Below, piece by piece: positions 24,555 to 35,263 of a stretch of DNA of 64,000 nt (position 1 is the stretch's first letter; each line of letters starts with the position of its first letter). The translations under genes and the position numbers were made by a program. The notes under the pieces were generated by a model that was not told the DNA's origin, searched no databases, and worked only from the letters and a program-made list of their open reading frames with translations. This DNA comes from Gymnothorax reevesii (Eukaryota; Chordata; Actinopteri; Anguilliformes; Muraenidae): assembly GCA_029721435.1 (NCBI GenBank), contig CM056576.1:68095876-68159875 (forward strand), given 5' to 3'.

Positions 24555-24930
24555 TTTTAGGCCTGTATGAGATGCATGTCCGGTAAAAATTATAAGCCTC
24601 TGACCGAAATAGTTGATAACATTAAGCAACATGTTGAAGTTTTTGGCGACATTTTTAGCCCAATTACCTTGAAAAAAATAGGCCAAGGTCACCTTTAGGC
24701 ATTTCCTTTGTAGGCCTTTATGAGATGCATGTCCAGTAAAATTAAGGAGCCTGTAACTGAAATAGTTGATGAGATAAAGCAAAATGTCAGTTTTTGGTGA
24801 TATTCTTAGGCTAGTGACCGTGAAAAAATAGGCCAAGGTCACCTTTAGGCATGTCATTTGTAGGCGTTTGAGATTCATGTCCAGTAAAAGTTGGGAGCCT
24901 GTAACTGATATAGTTGATGAGATAAAGCAC
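24555..24930. repeat. tandem repeat, about 150-bp period, about 2.5 copies
   Basis: GAGATGCATGTCC...GTAAAA begins units near 24561, 24714 and 24864. Each continues with AGCCTGTAACTGAAATAGTTGATGAGATAAAGC-like wording, and the first two with AATAGGCCAAGGTCACCTTT. Units differ by scattered changes. A short CA-rich run follows at 24950-24985. Confidence 0.8.
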
Positions 24931-25576
24931 AATGTGTTGACGGATGCACGCGCGCACACATGCACACACACACATGCACGGACAGAGCCCGATACCATAG
25001 CTCCCGCGCCGCGAGCAGCGGGAGCAAACTATGCTATCAAAAATAAATTAGACTGTCGTCGGTTCGATCAATGAGTCTGAGCAACAGTTGCGAATTGGGA
25101 AAAGTAAATGGCGGTTTAGGTTACTAAGCATTGAAAGGTGAGGTTTTCGAAGGCCTATTACTCACGGACCTTTGATGGACCACTACTGCTGTTATACAAA
25201 TGATTGCAAACAGAAATAAAGGCGCAAATACATTTCTTCTCTTTCTTTAAATAATGGCTCAAAAAAAAAAAAAAAACACCCTATCGAATTTGTATGATTC
25301 ACAGCTCAAGCACATTGCGTATTCTGTGGAGTTACCAGACAGAAGAACCTGCCCGAATATCTTGCACACTTCACTCCACATTCCTCTGGTGCACAATCTG
25401 CATTGGTCTTCTTTAATGTTTATCGGATTTCCGCGGCCATATTGTTAGCGGTCTTGCCTCTTCTTTGACCCCCCAAAAAGAAACAAAAGAGTGTTTTGGC
25501 AGCAGCAGTGCTGGAATTAAAGTACAGATACTGTTTAGGGGGAAAACCTTTCAGGTGAAGTCTAAATCGTGTAGGA

Positions 25577-25715
25577 CAGTGTTCTCCAATCCTCTCCTGG
25601 AGGCCCACTGGTCCTGCATGCTTTAGATTTCTCCCTGCTTCAGCACAGGTGATTCAAATGATCAGCCTGTTAATCATCCCCTAAAGCTGATTGATGACAG
25701 CCTGATCATTTGGTT
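25577..25715. mobile_element. hAT-type MITE, left-arm fragment
   Basis: CAGTGTTCTCCAATCCTCTC then CTGGAGGCCCACTGGTCCTG and GCACAGGTGATTCAAATGAT repeat the left arm of the complete copy at 46614. The right arm is absent. Confidence 0.7.
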
Positions 25716-26386
25716 GACTGGAATTAAGAAAGAGTACCATCGACTATATGTTCAATTCTTGGCAAAATAATTTCCCAAAGTACTGGTTTGAATTGTAGTT
25801 TTGCTCAGTTCTGAACAAAAAAAAAAAAAAAACTTATTTAAAGTAAAATTTTATATTGTTAACTAATTTTATTTCCTTTATGTTTTGTTTACATGGAATT
25901 TGCATCTTACATTTGTTAGTTTCATGATGAAAATAAATTTAAAGTTGAGATAACAACTTGGTTTCCTTGTTATGTGCAACAGTGTGCTTAACTGCTACCA
26001 TTTCTCATGGCATGGTTCTTATTTATCCCACAATTCCAGGCATGGACAAATGGAGAATTCCTTTCTGAATAATGACAGATTTATTGCAAATTCTGAATTT
26101 TGTTATTCTTCTTCTTGTGTGAAAACGCGGCACCCACTTCTCATGGAATGACCCATTTGCAAATTACAGCCTCTTTCATTATTTACGTTTTCCAACTGTT
26201 CTAAACTTGAGAAATCCATGCCCTGGAATTGTATAGCACACAATATGATGAGTAATTCTATTAACCAGAGCTACAAGATTATTTGGGCCAGGATTTATAA
26301 GACATTCTGTCAAAAATGAACAATATGGTGAAGACATTCCTAAGACCAACAGAACGTTGCTAAAGTACTCCTTGGGGGATACTCAC
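25716..26386. other. intron sequence, nothing recognised
   Basis: AT-rich, with an A run at 25819-25833. It ends at the donor of the PH exon. Confidence 0.5.
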
Positions 26387-26599
26387 CGTCTTGTACATCT
26401 TGAACTGTGTGTTAGACTTGGGGCTGAAGAGTTTGTCCCCCCCTGAGGAAGAGAATTGCTTGACAGACTGGGTGAAAAGCAGGAAGTCGCTGAACAGGAA
26501 AGCATACAATTCCTTGTTACTCTTGGTCTTGTACAACTTTCCGCTGTGTAGCAGCTTACGGGGACCCAGGCAATTAGTCAGCGAGTTGAAAATGAGATG
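26387..26599 (-). CDS. itsn2: itsn2 exon: PH domain, first half
   Basis: The exon is 213 bp, 71 whole codons, phase 0 to 0, from acceptor CATTTAG to donor GTGAGT. It reads [20 protein letters not shown], then [20 protein letters not shown] and ends NTQFKMYKT. The SGKLYK...[14 protein letters not shown] block is the phosphoinositide-binding-type PH core. HLIFNSLTN follows ITSN2 (ITSN1 has a V-F-N-S-V pattern). The stretch after it ([20 protein letters not shown]) is the variable loop. Confidence 0.97.
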
Positions 26600-27123
26600 C
26601 TAAATGAGAAAAAGAAAGAAGACAATCTTAATGTGAGGTCCCTTTACTTAAATAACTGTCTGAATAAAATTTCCCTTGAAATTATGCTCAACTGATAAAG
26701 AACCATCTCTTAGATTATCATTTGAAGGGTACAAAAAACAACATTCCTGTGATAACATTTTTCAATGTGAAATAGCATGGAGTTGTAAATGCGGACACAT
26801 ATTGCATCAATAAATTCTATTGTTTAAAATCAAATAAAAAAAAAATGAAGCCTCTTAGTAGGCTTTCCCAACCACAGTGGAAATCCCTAATGCCGCTTTC
26901 CATGAGCTAATTCCACGTGACTTTGTATAATAGCATGATCAGTGAATTAGAACTAACACGTTATTGGGCTAATGATTATGGGTGCATTACATGGTGAATT
27001 TTTAAAGAAATGGAACCAAAATGTTATACCTTCACATAATACTGTGCATTTGAGGAAATGACCATGCAAAGCCCTCAGCTTCTGTTGCTAATGTGTTGTG
27101 GCAGTTTTGCTGGAGCCACTTAC

Positions 27124-27291
27124 CTCGATCACGCCGTCACACTGCACATGTGCCTGAATCCACTCCAGACGGTCAGAGTTCTCCTTCTCCCGGACGCCCT
27201 CGTTTACCTGCAAGCAGAGCTCCTCTGCTCTTTCCAACGCCTCCTTCAGCTGCCCATTGTCTATGTGAGACTCCATGGTGCATTCCAGGAT
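27124..27291 (-). CDS. itsn2: itsn2 exon: DH C-terminal helices and DH-PH junction
   Basis: The exon is 168 bp, 56 codons, phase 0 to 0, from acceptor ACCGCAG to donor GTAAGT. It encodes [40 protein letters not shown] and [16 protein letters not shown]. This is the long last DH helix running into the PH domain. [20 protein letters not shown] is practically invariant in intersectins and fixes the identity. Confidence 0.97.
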
Positions 27292-27299
27292 CTGCGGTG

Positions 27300-28312
27300 A
27301 GATGACAATTTTCTTCTTAACCACCTGAAATCTACGTAAAACCCTGGTGTGCATTAAGAAGTGGGAATTTGTTTATTAAAATTTTCTTAAAAGAATTTTA
27401 GAAGTTTTAAAAGATACATTTGCATTTTGAATGTCTATATCAATGCCCTTAGCATTGCATGTTACTCTTTGTGTTCTTGAGCCTCTTAAACAGATGAGGG
27501 CGAATTGTAATAAAGCAAAGAAAGTCCTGGCCTTAATCCAGCTGATGGTTTTCATATACTTTTCTCCTTTCTTAGCTTAGCTTTCTTTCTTGTGCATTAA
27601 GAATCTCTCAACTTACATAAGTATTTTTGTCTCCAAAATACATGTGGCACAGAAAGAGAACTTTTGTACCACTTTTGACCAAACTCCCAATCCAGTTGTT
27701 ATGTCAAACACTTACTGAAAATCCAGCTTGTATGCTACTGTAAGTATTTAAAAAAGCAAAAAATAAATGAAAAAGTAATTTAGCATTTTCTTTACTGTTT
27801 TCGATGCTTGCAGCTCTAATATTTGATAAAACCAAATTTTCCCAGCCTTTGCATGGCTAACAGCCAAGATCCTTGTCTGGAAGCCCTGCATTGGAGTATT
27901 TCTATCCCAGCAAGGCTATGGCATGAGGTCCACAAGTGAGGCGACAGTAGGTTCAGCCTACTGCAAGCTGCAAGGGCTGCTGCTATGTGTCTGTTGGAGG
28001 ACATAGTGAGCTGTGAGGTATCTCTATCTCTCCCTGTCAAAGTGCATGGTAGGCTATTATTTATCTTCACATAGTTAGCAAATCAGCCTATGACACCAGC
28101 AGTATACATTCAAATTTATCCAAGTTGTAACATAAACATAACGTTACTCCACTTCAACACATTTTTCTTGTGTTTTCTTGTGATCATAATGAAATATCCA
28201 ACAAAACTTTTGTCCAGCAGACAATAACCTTTGAAGGATGCAAATTCAGTGGGGTGAAATGAAGTTCATTTGTATTTTTACGTTAATTTCTTGACCCCAA
28301 AATCATTCTTAC
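27300..28312. other. itsn2 intron, nothing recognised
   Basis: A 1.0-kb AT-rich intron between two DH exons. The open frame at 27816-28070 has no recognisable domain. Confidence 0.55.
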
Positions 28313-28411
28313 GTTCTTGATGAGGAGAGGATAGCGGGTGATCCTTTGCATGGGTTTGAGCAGAAAACTTGACAGGGGCATGCCTTTGCATCGGTGATCT
28401 GTCGCAATTTT
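28313..28411 (-). CDS. itsn2: itsn2 exon: DH conserved region 3
   Basis: The exon is 99 bp, 33 codons, phase 0 to 0, from acceptor TTACAG to donor GTAAGA. It reads [20 protein letters not shown] then [30 protein letters not shown] is the signature helix of Dbl-family exchange factors that packs against the GTPase switch regions. All signature residues are intact. Confidence 0.97.
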
Positions 28412-29265
28412 CTGTAAGAAAGTAAAAGAGAGAAAGAGAGAGGAGGGAGAGTCAGAGAGAGGGAGCGAGACAGGAGTGTAGTGCATTAACACAGCTGCCA
28501 ACACAAGCAAACGGCAGTGAATATCCCTGCATTGAAGACGAGAAAGCATTTAACACGCACTACACAGCACTGAAGAATTTTTTTTCTTCATTAAAGGGTG
28601 TGAATTTACAAGTGTTCTCCTGTGTCTTTTGCCCGCTTTAATTTGGTGGTAAGTTGAGGGTTTCTGTATCACAGGTGACGAGCACACTTCCTTCCTCCCT
28701 CTGGGCTAAGCCCCAGATCCCCTACCATCCTAATTCCTAGATGTGTAATATGAATGCATCACAATTACAAGGAGGCATACAAGGAGGAAAAGATGTAATC
28801 GCAAGGAGAGCATACTCATTATCTTTTACTGGTGAGCTGGTGCACTATAATAAGTTGACCAAGGAATATTGCACAAAGTACAGGAGACTACTGGGGAACA
28901 GTTTGTTTTCAATGCCAACACTGCAAGGACCACCAAGATGTCCATCACCTTCCTCTTTTGGCCTGGTCAGATGGCCAGGACTAGATTTCAACCATGCAGA
29001 AAATATTTGTTATTTAAATAAATAATAACTAGCTGTGAACTTTTCCAAGTGAAAGGAAATCTAGGGGAAAATTCCCAAATGAATTTACTCATCAATTTGT
29101 TTCGGAGCATTTGTTTGATGCAATTTCTTGAGCAGCGATGTGTTGCTTAAACCATGAAAAAAAAAAAAAAAAAACGCCAGGAGCATAGGCTTTCCTCTAG
29201 CCTCTGCACCAACATCATCTTCCACAGAAGTCTAACGTGGCGTGGAGGAATTTCTCTTCTCTCAC

Positions 29266-29449
29266 CTTGAGAAAGTCCTTAAATTCTGGCTCCTGATCAG
29301 TTTTGAGCTGCAGCAGAGCAGCACCATTGAGCTGGCAGCTACAAAAGCGAATGTAGGCCTGCATGTGGGAGAGCTCAGAGGCCAGGATATCTCCGATCAT
29401 CTGCACTGGCATCCTCTCCCCGCTTGTCTTCTTCCTTACCCGCAGGGCT
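29266..29449 (-). CDS. itsn2: itsn2 exon: DH central helices
   Basis: The exon is 184 bp (1 + 61 codons), phase 2 to 0, from acceptor TTTGGCAG to donor GTGAGA. It reads [40 protein letters not shown] and [44 protein letters not shown] is near-identical to ITSN2. The intron immediately upstream carries a CA-rich microsatellite within 10 bp of the acceptor side. Confidence 0.97.
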
Positions 29450-29457
29450 CTGCCAAA

Positions 29458-29575
29458 CAAAACCATATACGCACGCGCACGCACACGCGCACACACACAC
29501 ACGCATACAAACACACAGAGACACACAGGCATGCACGTCACAATGTGCAAAAAGGCACACAAACACACACAGAGA
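29458..29575. repeat. CA-rich microsatellite beside the DH exon acceptor
   Basis: ACGCACGCGCACGCACACGC continues into (CA)n mixed with ACAC-AGAG units. On the transcribed strand it is a GT/TG run lying a few bases upstream of the acceptor TTTGTTTGGCAG. Confidence 0.9.
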
Positions 29576-29579
29576 AATA

Positions 29580-31136
29580 AACCTTTGGACTCACACTCAA
29601 AATGGCAATGAAACGACCAACTCCAACATTTCAACAGATGTAAGTCAAAGCACTATAGTTGCTCACTGACTATATAAATGCAACCAATCATTTTCCCAAT
29701 CAAGTAATTTGGGCCTTATGAAATGCATTCTATTTTTTCCTTTTTTAATTCTTTTGAATTCTGCGCTTAACAATGAAAGCATATTTTTTCACCTAATCAT
29801 GTGGATGAGCATTGTCAAATAAATATCTTCGCCAGTGTAAAATTAGCAAATATTACTGTGATAATTGTCGCTTCCAGAGCCTGGAACAGAAAATCTCTCC
29901 GGCGTGGCAGCAGCGACGGCCCTGGAACTAAACCATAGTGTCTCCTGACTATCGTCATTGGGGAGATACAATAAAGTCCTTCAGTTTCAAGTTGCACTGC
30001 AGTCAGACCAACAGGGCTGTAAAAAAAATAATTTGCCCCATTCCCGATCTCTTCCATTTTCGCATATTTGACACCCTTAAATGTTTCAGATCTTCAAACT
30101 CATTATAACATTAGACACATATAACCAGAGTAAGCACAAACGCTAAAACGCTAATAAACTTTACTGGCCCTGAATGAAGTAGTAATTGCTTACTAAACCA
30201 GCAAATTTAATTGATTATTCGGTTCAGTTTCAGTAAACATACCCAAGCTTATTAACTGCAAGCCTGTTGAATCTGATAATCACTAAAATAGAGTCCATCT
30301 AGAGACTCAAAAGAAATTCATGAGCAGATGAGAATAAGTTGTTGACCTCCGTCACCTGCGCTTCAATTAGTATTCTTTCCTCAGGGGTCCTAAACCCCTG
30401 GACACCTTTGTGTGGGGGTCCCAATCTAGAACTAAAGGGTGCTATCCTTTAACAAATAAGTATCGCCTCGGATTATCAGGGACAAAGCTGGTATTCTACT
30501 TGGTTCTGGACCACACTGAAACATCAGCAAGACGAGCATCCAGGGGATGTATACACTCCAACCACCACCACTTCTGGTCTAGTATCTAATTTTCCTTCCA
30601 GTTTTTTCCCCACCACTCTGTTGTAACTGTGGTGTTCCTACATGATAGAATTAGACAATAAAAAAACCAACTTTGTAAAACATACCCCTCATCCTTAAAA
30701 AACCTCCACCAAGGAGGTTGGCAATTTTAAGCTTTCTGTCTTATTTAGAAAAGAGCCTTCCAAAAACGCTCACTTGCAAATGTCGCGATTCGCGAGAGCT
30801 AAAAACAGGGGCGACACCCCAACTTAAAATGGCTCTCACACGAACATCGTTCAAGATATTGAGCTGAAATTTTGTATTCCTTTGTTTGACACCCTACGGT
30901 ATTTTTCGGGAAAAAAAATGGCCAAATTGGACCCCCAGGAATTTTTCTGAAAATTGGTTCATTTGGCATAGAATGACCCATTAGATACCTTAAGGTTCAG
31001 GTCAGTCTTTACCTCGGTGATACGGGTTGACAATGCGTTGCTCTATGTTCCAACTTGTTGCAGCAATTAACAGCTGATTAAAAAAGCTCAGTGGAATCCT
31101 AATGCATCGACTATAAAATCCTTGACCCTCAGTCCT
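29580..31136. other. itsn2 intron, nothing recognised
   Basis: No terminal repeats or coding blocks could be supported in this 1.5 kb. The short hairpin CAGGGGTCC...AACCCCTGGACACC at 30383-30405 is probably incidental. Confidence 0.45.
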
Positions 31137-31360
31137 TTAAAGATGAGATGAAACAACAGAATAGACACGAACATAGGATGTGTGTGTATATTTAAAACAT
31201 ACTACCGAAATAAAACCTTTTTAAAATGAGCAGTTTTTTTAAAAAAAATCTACTTTTTAAATGCATTTATGAGTACTTTTCGCCATCTTTATTTTACGTC
31301 CCCGCCTCCGTCATTGGAGTGGTTTGTTGGAGGTTCGGTTGGTTTGAGTATTGAGTTTTC

Positions 31361-31687
31361 ATGAGTTGTAGAGGGAGGAAAATGTCAGAGAACGAGGCAG
31401 AAAGGGTTATTTTTCTGTCATCTAGCCCAATGGCTAATGCATTTGAGCCAGTGATGAGGAGGAGGATTGAGAGACCCGTTTTTGCGGAGGATGAGGGAGC
31501 TGTAGCGGCTCCGGACGAAGATGGCAGCGAGGAGCGGGTCGGCAACACCTCATGGTGTACATGCGGTCACTGCTCTGCAATGCGGACAAGTGTGGAGTCT
31601 TTGTGCTGCCATGAAGCTAATTTGGATAGTGTGCTCGGGGAGCTATCCTGCATGACCCTATCCCGCACCTTCCAGAACGCTTATTAA
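31361..31687 (+). pseudogene. P2X7-type intracellular-domain-like ORF fragment
   Basis: The frame has 108 codons. After an acidic lead (MSCRGRKMSENEAERVIFLS) it contains WCTCGHCSAMRTSVESLCCH, a cysteine pattern matching the start of the C-terminal cysteine-rich domain of P2X7 receptors and the many fish 'P2X purinoceptor 7-like' proteins that consist of that domain alone. The channel part is absent. The second half of the domain (expected Y-R-H-x-A-Y-R-type wording) is not readable after the stop at 31685, so this is either a first exon or a truncated copy. It may be a passenger of the surrounding TTAA element. Confidence 0.55.
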
Positions 31688-32715
31688 TGAGATAAATCCT
31701 TGTCCATTGAGGTATCAGTTTCACTTACGTAAAGGTGGACGGTCACCGCAAGTAACATGGAAAGCGATTATGACTCCTCGTGCTTCTGTTTACTCAGCGA
31801 TTGGAAACAATGCATGCGTTTTTCATGATCGTTTAAATGAAATAAGACCATTTGAAACGTCTTTTTGCAATTCAATTGCTATCAATCCCTCAGAAAAGAC
31901 CAGCCTGAGAATTCCCGAGTCATAATCGATTTTCGTGTCCTTGGTAGGGAAATTCACCGTAATGCACGTGAAACTGATTAACTTAATGAACAATGACTTT
32001 GATTCCGCAATTGACTTTCTTCAGTGCGCGTTGATAGAATAATTGCTTACTATGGGACAGGAACGTGAATGGCAGATACATCTCAGCAGATACTGTCGTT
32101 GTGTTGTCCTACTGTTGAGTGCTGCTTAATAAAAGATTAAAATTAATGAAGAGGATTTTTTTTTTTTTACGAGTGTTGGGTCGCGGTGCAGGGGCTCGAT
32201 TGTATATGAGAGCATCACGTTGTCATATTCTAAATTCGTTCGAAGTTGTGTTTTTTAAAAGGTCACAGCCCTATTAAAGAGAGCTATCAAATTAAAATGC
32301 CTTATGGAAACGGTGAATTTCTACTTGATTTCAAGAATATTGACACAAAGTTTATATGGTTGGATTGATTGGATTTTCTCTTTATCGGTAAAAGGCTGAT
32401 GCGATAAATGCTGATGGAAACGTTATTTGCCGAATAAATCTCCCACTGCACCGTGACAGTGTTTTGATGCCGTCGTTGCCTTCTGATAATGGTTTGCCAT
32501 GTTGCTAACAGCTGGCACATAAGCACGTACAACTTGTGCAATTATATTTTGGCTAACCAGCTAAATTAATTGGCTAACGCACTACTTTTGTTCGCTTGAA
32601 GGTTCTGCAATTCAGTGCGAAAATGAATGGAAACAGCTTAAAATGTCAGAAATCTATTCGATACACCACTTTAGTCGCATAACAGCATGTGGCGTCATTA
32701 CGCACAACTTTTTAT

Positions 32716-32940
32716 TATCCCCGCCAACACGAAGTGGGAGGGGGATATAGGTTTGACCTTCGTCCGTCCGTCCGTCCGTCCGTTCGTCCAAGATAAAGGG
32801 GACAGCTTTACTCAGAAACTACCACAGATACAGTAACCAAATTTGGTGTGTAGCCTCAGACCATAAAGGCCTTGATGGAGTTCTAAAATAAGAAGCACAC
32901 GATTGGCAGGGGATGTTCTTGACCATGTCGACTTGTTCAC
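32716..32940 (+). repeat. dispersed repeat with (CCGT)n run
   Basis: CCCCGCCAACACGAAGTGGG, GGGGGATATAGG and a run of CGTC tetramers at 32760-32790 are followed by ACCAAATTTGGTGTGTAGCC. This is the wording of a common fish dispersed repeat; the class is uncertain. Confidence 0.55.
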
Positions 32941-33351
32941 TTTAATGCCCTTAGATGGAAACACATTTCATCTGCTTTTTTCACATGAATATGTTGCGCA
33001 GACTTCAGATAGTTCGATTGACAAGTGGATGGAAACATAGCTAGCATCCCTCATTACCCCCAGGTTTGATCGTCTTGTAGCAGAGAAACAAAGTCAGGGC
33101 TCCTACCGTTTCAGCCAAATGGTGAGTTATGTTTCTTAATAAATTTTACATTTGTTTTTAATGCCGTTTGTATCATTTTATTTCGTTGTGTTTATCTGCC
33201 ACACATTGAAGGCCGGTCCGTGAATTAATTGCCTTATTAGCAGTTGAAGGGATGATCATGATTTGAGATTGAACTGGGTTGTGGAACATTTAACCTGGAT
33301 TGTTAAACATTTGCTGGTCGTATAATTATTTCTCTGTGTTCTGTTAAATAG

Positions 33352-33640
33352 TTACGCTGTTATACGGCGCACAGCCACTTCTGAACTAACGTTAGCGGAC
33401 TGCTTGGGACGGTCTGTCTTCCGTGCATCATAGGAAGAAAAGTCAAACACTGAGGCAGTTGCATCTGGTTTCAACCTGTTGTTTCTACGAGTCACCAGAA
33501 CTCCTGCCTCATCAAAAAACTTTTCCGCCACGTAGTCTTCAGCTACAAAGTGATCACTACAAACTAGCATTGCTGCTAACTGGTGGGTTCTTCCTTTTGA
33601 GTGCAGCTAGCCACGTCGGAGAACAGGTGGTCCTTTAAGT
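33352..33640 (-). pseudogene. THAP zinc-finger domain fragment (frameshifted)
   Basis: On the minus strand, WLAALKRKN (from 33613) is followed, in a shifted frame, by LVCSDHFVAEDYVAEKFFDE and ATASVFDF. The CSDHF motif supplies the C and H of the C2CH zinc site, and the final (A)..VFDF corresponds to the AVPTIF-type end of THAP domains. The first two zinc cysteines were not located. One frameshift between ASN and LVCSDHF makes it a pseudogene. It starts about 370 bp from the right terminus of the TTAA element, pointing inwards, as a transposase N-terminus would. Confidence 0.75.
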
Positions 33641-34014
33641 GGCAAATGATGGAAATGTACTGGTTTCTCCCAATCTTTGACTCTGTAAAATTAATTTGAA
33701 CATCCAGGGGCAGTGCAAAACATGCCTTCCTTAACTCGCTTTTTCATTTGCTTCTCTTTCTCTGTCATTTTGAATGAACGGATGTAGTTCGTCAGTGCAA
33801 TCGCTAGCTAAACGAGTTGAGCCAACCACTCCGATGATGTCACGTCCAGCAACACAATAGCAATGGCACCCTCCTTTGTTTTGACAGTTGAACTTAAACT
33901 GCAGGATTTAGAAATTTCTTTCTCCATTAGTGGCAAAACTAAAATAATCTTTTTAGGGTGAGAAACCTTCATTAAATTAAGATAACTAAATTTAGTGTTT
34001 CATGTCCTCTTTAA

Positions 34015-34664
34015 TGAGAGAATCGCATTCTCTTACTGACTGCCGCTTTAAATTCACATACCTGACATTTGAGCGAGCTTGCTTTCACCTTTTGAGAAGT
34101 GAAGCATTGAATAAAATTAGATGAAGCAAAATTCTTTCTTCCTCCATTGTTTGTGGCATCAAGTCATTGAAACTTCCCTGATGAGTCTATTCCTCTTCAG
34201 AACCACAACAACCACTGTCCTTGGTGGGCTCCACTAGAACATTTGTCAATGTGTCACAATTTCAATCAGGCAACCCCTTGTCGCCAATCTACAAGCTTGC
34301 CTTTGGGCGCCGTAGGGAAAATCCCAATTTTAAGAAATCCAAATTTTGGCTAATTGCATGTTTTACAGTTGCTTAACTTTTTATGATCAAATTCTGTGAT
34401 TCTATCCCTATTCTCCACATCGCACGAATCATAGAGCCCTAACCAATCTGCTTTTCTGCTTGTGTGCATTTCCGGACAAGCTGCTAAATAACGGTTAATA
34501 ACCACAAGATCCATACAACGGTTCATTTTATGGACGACGTGACAATGAGGCTACTACAGGGAACAGCATCTTAGGTGCACTTCACAACTGATGGCTGTGT
34601 GAGTGTCTTGGTTAAAGTCCTTGGAATGCAAGTGGTGACGCTGGAGGCTCGGAGGTTGACATAC
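34015..34664. other. itsn2 intron, nothing recognised
   Basis: This 650 bp lies between the right TTAA of the element and the DH exon. No coding or repeat structure was found. Confidence 0.5.
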
Positions 34665-34771
34665 TTGAGCAGCTTGGTGTTCGACGTAATCAGTTCTTTC
34701 CAGTTGACAAATATCATGTTGAGCTCTACCTCCGTCAGACGACCCGACTCAGCCATAGGTCTATGAAAGAC
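34665..34771 (-). CDS. itsn2: itsn2 exon: DH domain, second exon
   Basis: The exon is 107 bp (35 codons + 2), phase 0 to 2, from acceptor TTCTTAAG to donor GTATGT. It encodes VFHRPMAESGRLTEVELNMI then FVNWKELITSNTKLL; the following K codon is split AA|A with the exon at 29449. IFVNWKELI is a hallmark of intersectin DH domains. MAESG and SNTKLLK follow ITSN2 rather than ITSN1. Confidence 0.97.
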
Positions 34772-35141
34772 CTTAAGAATACAAAGAACAAAAGCATCAT
34801 AGCAGAAAGAGTGCATTAGCAAAATAAAAAAACAAATGAATAAATAAATTGTGCCAAAATGAAGAAAGTCAGACATCCATTAAAACCAGCATAATATAAT
34901 TTAGTACATCACAACAGGAACAGTTGCAATATAATTACATCCCCTGAAACAAGACAAACAGCAACATAAACTACAATGACTTTCCATGTAAGATTGAAAC
35001 ATTACAATTAAAAATTTTCCCATTAAGACTTGTTTGCTCAATTCTGTAACCGAAAAGCATCTGAATTGCGACTACTTTAATCTACTGTTTGGCCTTATAG
35101 CATTTCACAAACTTCGGCAACTGGACTGGATTTTCCCTCAC

Positions 35142-35263
35142 CTCCAATACCAGCTGCAGGTCTTCCATGTAACGCTCCTCAGTCTCGATTAGCTCGTGGA
35201 TGTAGCCCTGCCTCTTCCGCTCAATCGGACTCATGGTGTCCAGGCTTAGGAGGTCAGCACACC
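35142..35263 (-). CDS. itsn2: itsn2 exon: start of DH domain (conserved region 1)
   Basis: The exon is 122 bp (2 + 40 codons), phase 1 to 0, from acceptor CCTTTAG to donor GTGAGG. It completes a W codon (T|GG) from the SH3-5 exon, then reads [20 protein letters not shown] and [20 protein letters not shown]. The second string is the first DH helix, with the glutamates that contact the GTPase. It follows an intron of 21 kb. Confidence 0.97.

Larger units (their letters stand above)
31141..34010. mobile_element. TTAA-bounded element with P2X7-like and THAP remnants
   Basis: The left end AGATGAGATGAAACA and the reverse complement of the right end AGAGGACATGAAACA agree at 13 of 15 positions. Both sit directly inside TTAA (31137-31140 and 34011-34014). 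TTAA target duplication together with a THAP zinc-finger fragment (33352-33640) points to the Kolobok superfamily, whose transposases can carry THAP domains. The interior also holds a P2X7-type cysteine-rich ORF on the plus strand, a CCGT-rich repeat at 32716-32940, and a good deal of decayed sequence. The boundaries are inferred from the termini; a mosaic of several insertions is possible. Confidence 0.55.

Noticed and set aside
29215..29634. Cysteine/valine- and histidine/threonine-rich ORFs
   Set aside because: They arise from the CA microsatellite; only the 29266-29449 part is a real itsn2 exon.
31361..31687. Intact P2X receptor gene
   Set aside because: Only the start of the intracellular cysteine-rich domain is present; no transmembrane or ATP-binding ectodomain is seen.
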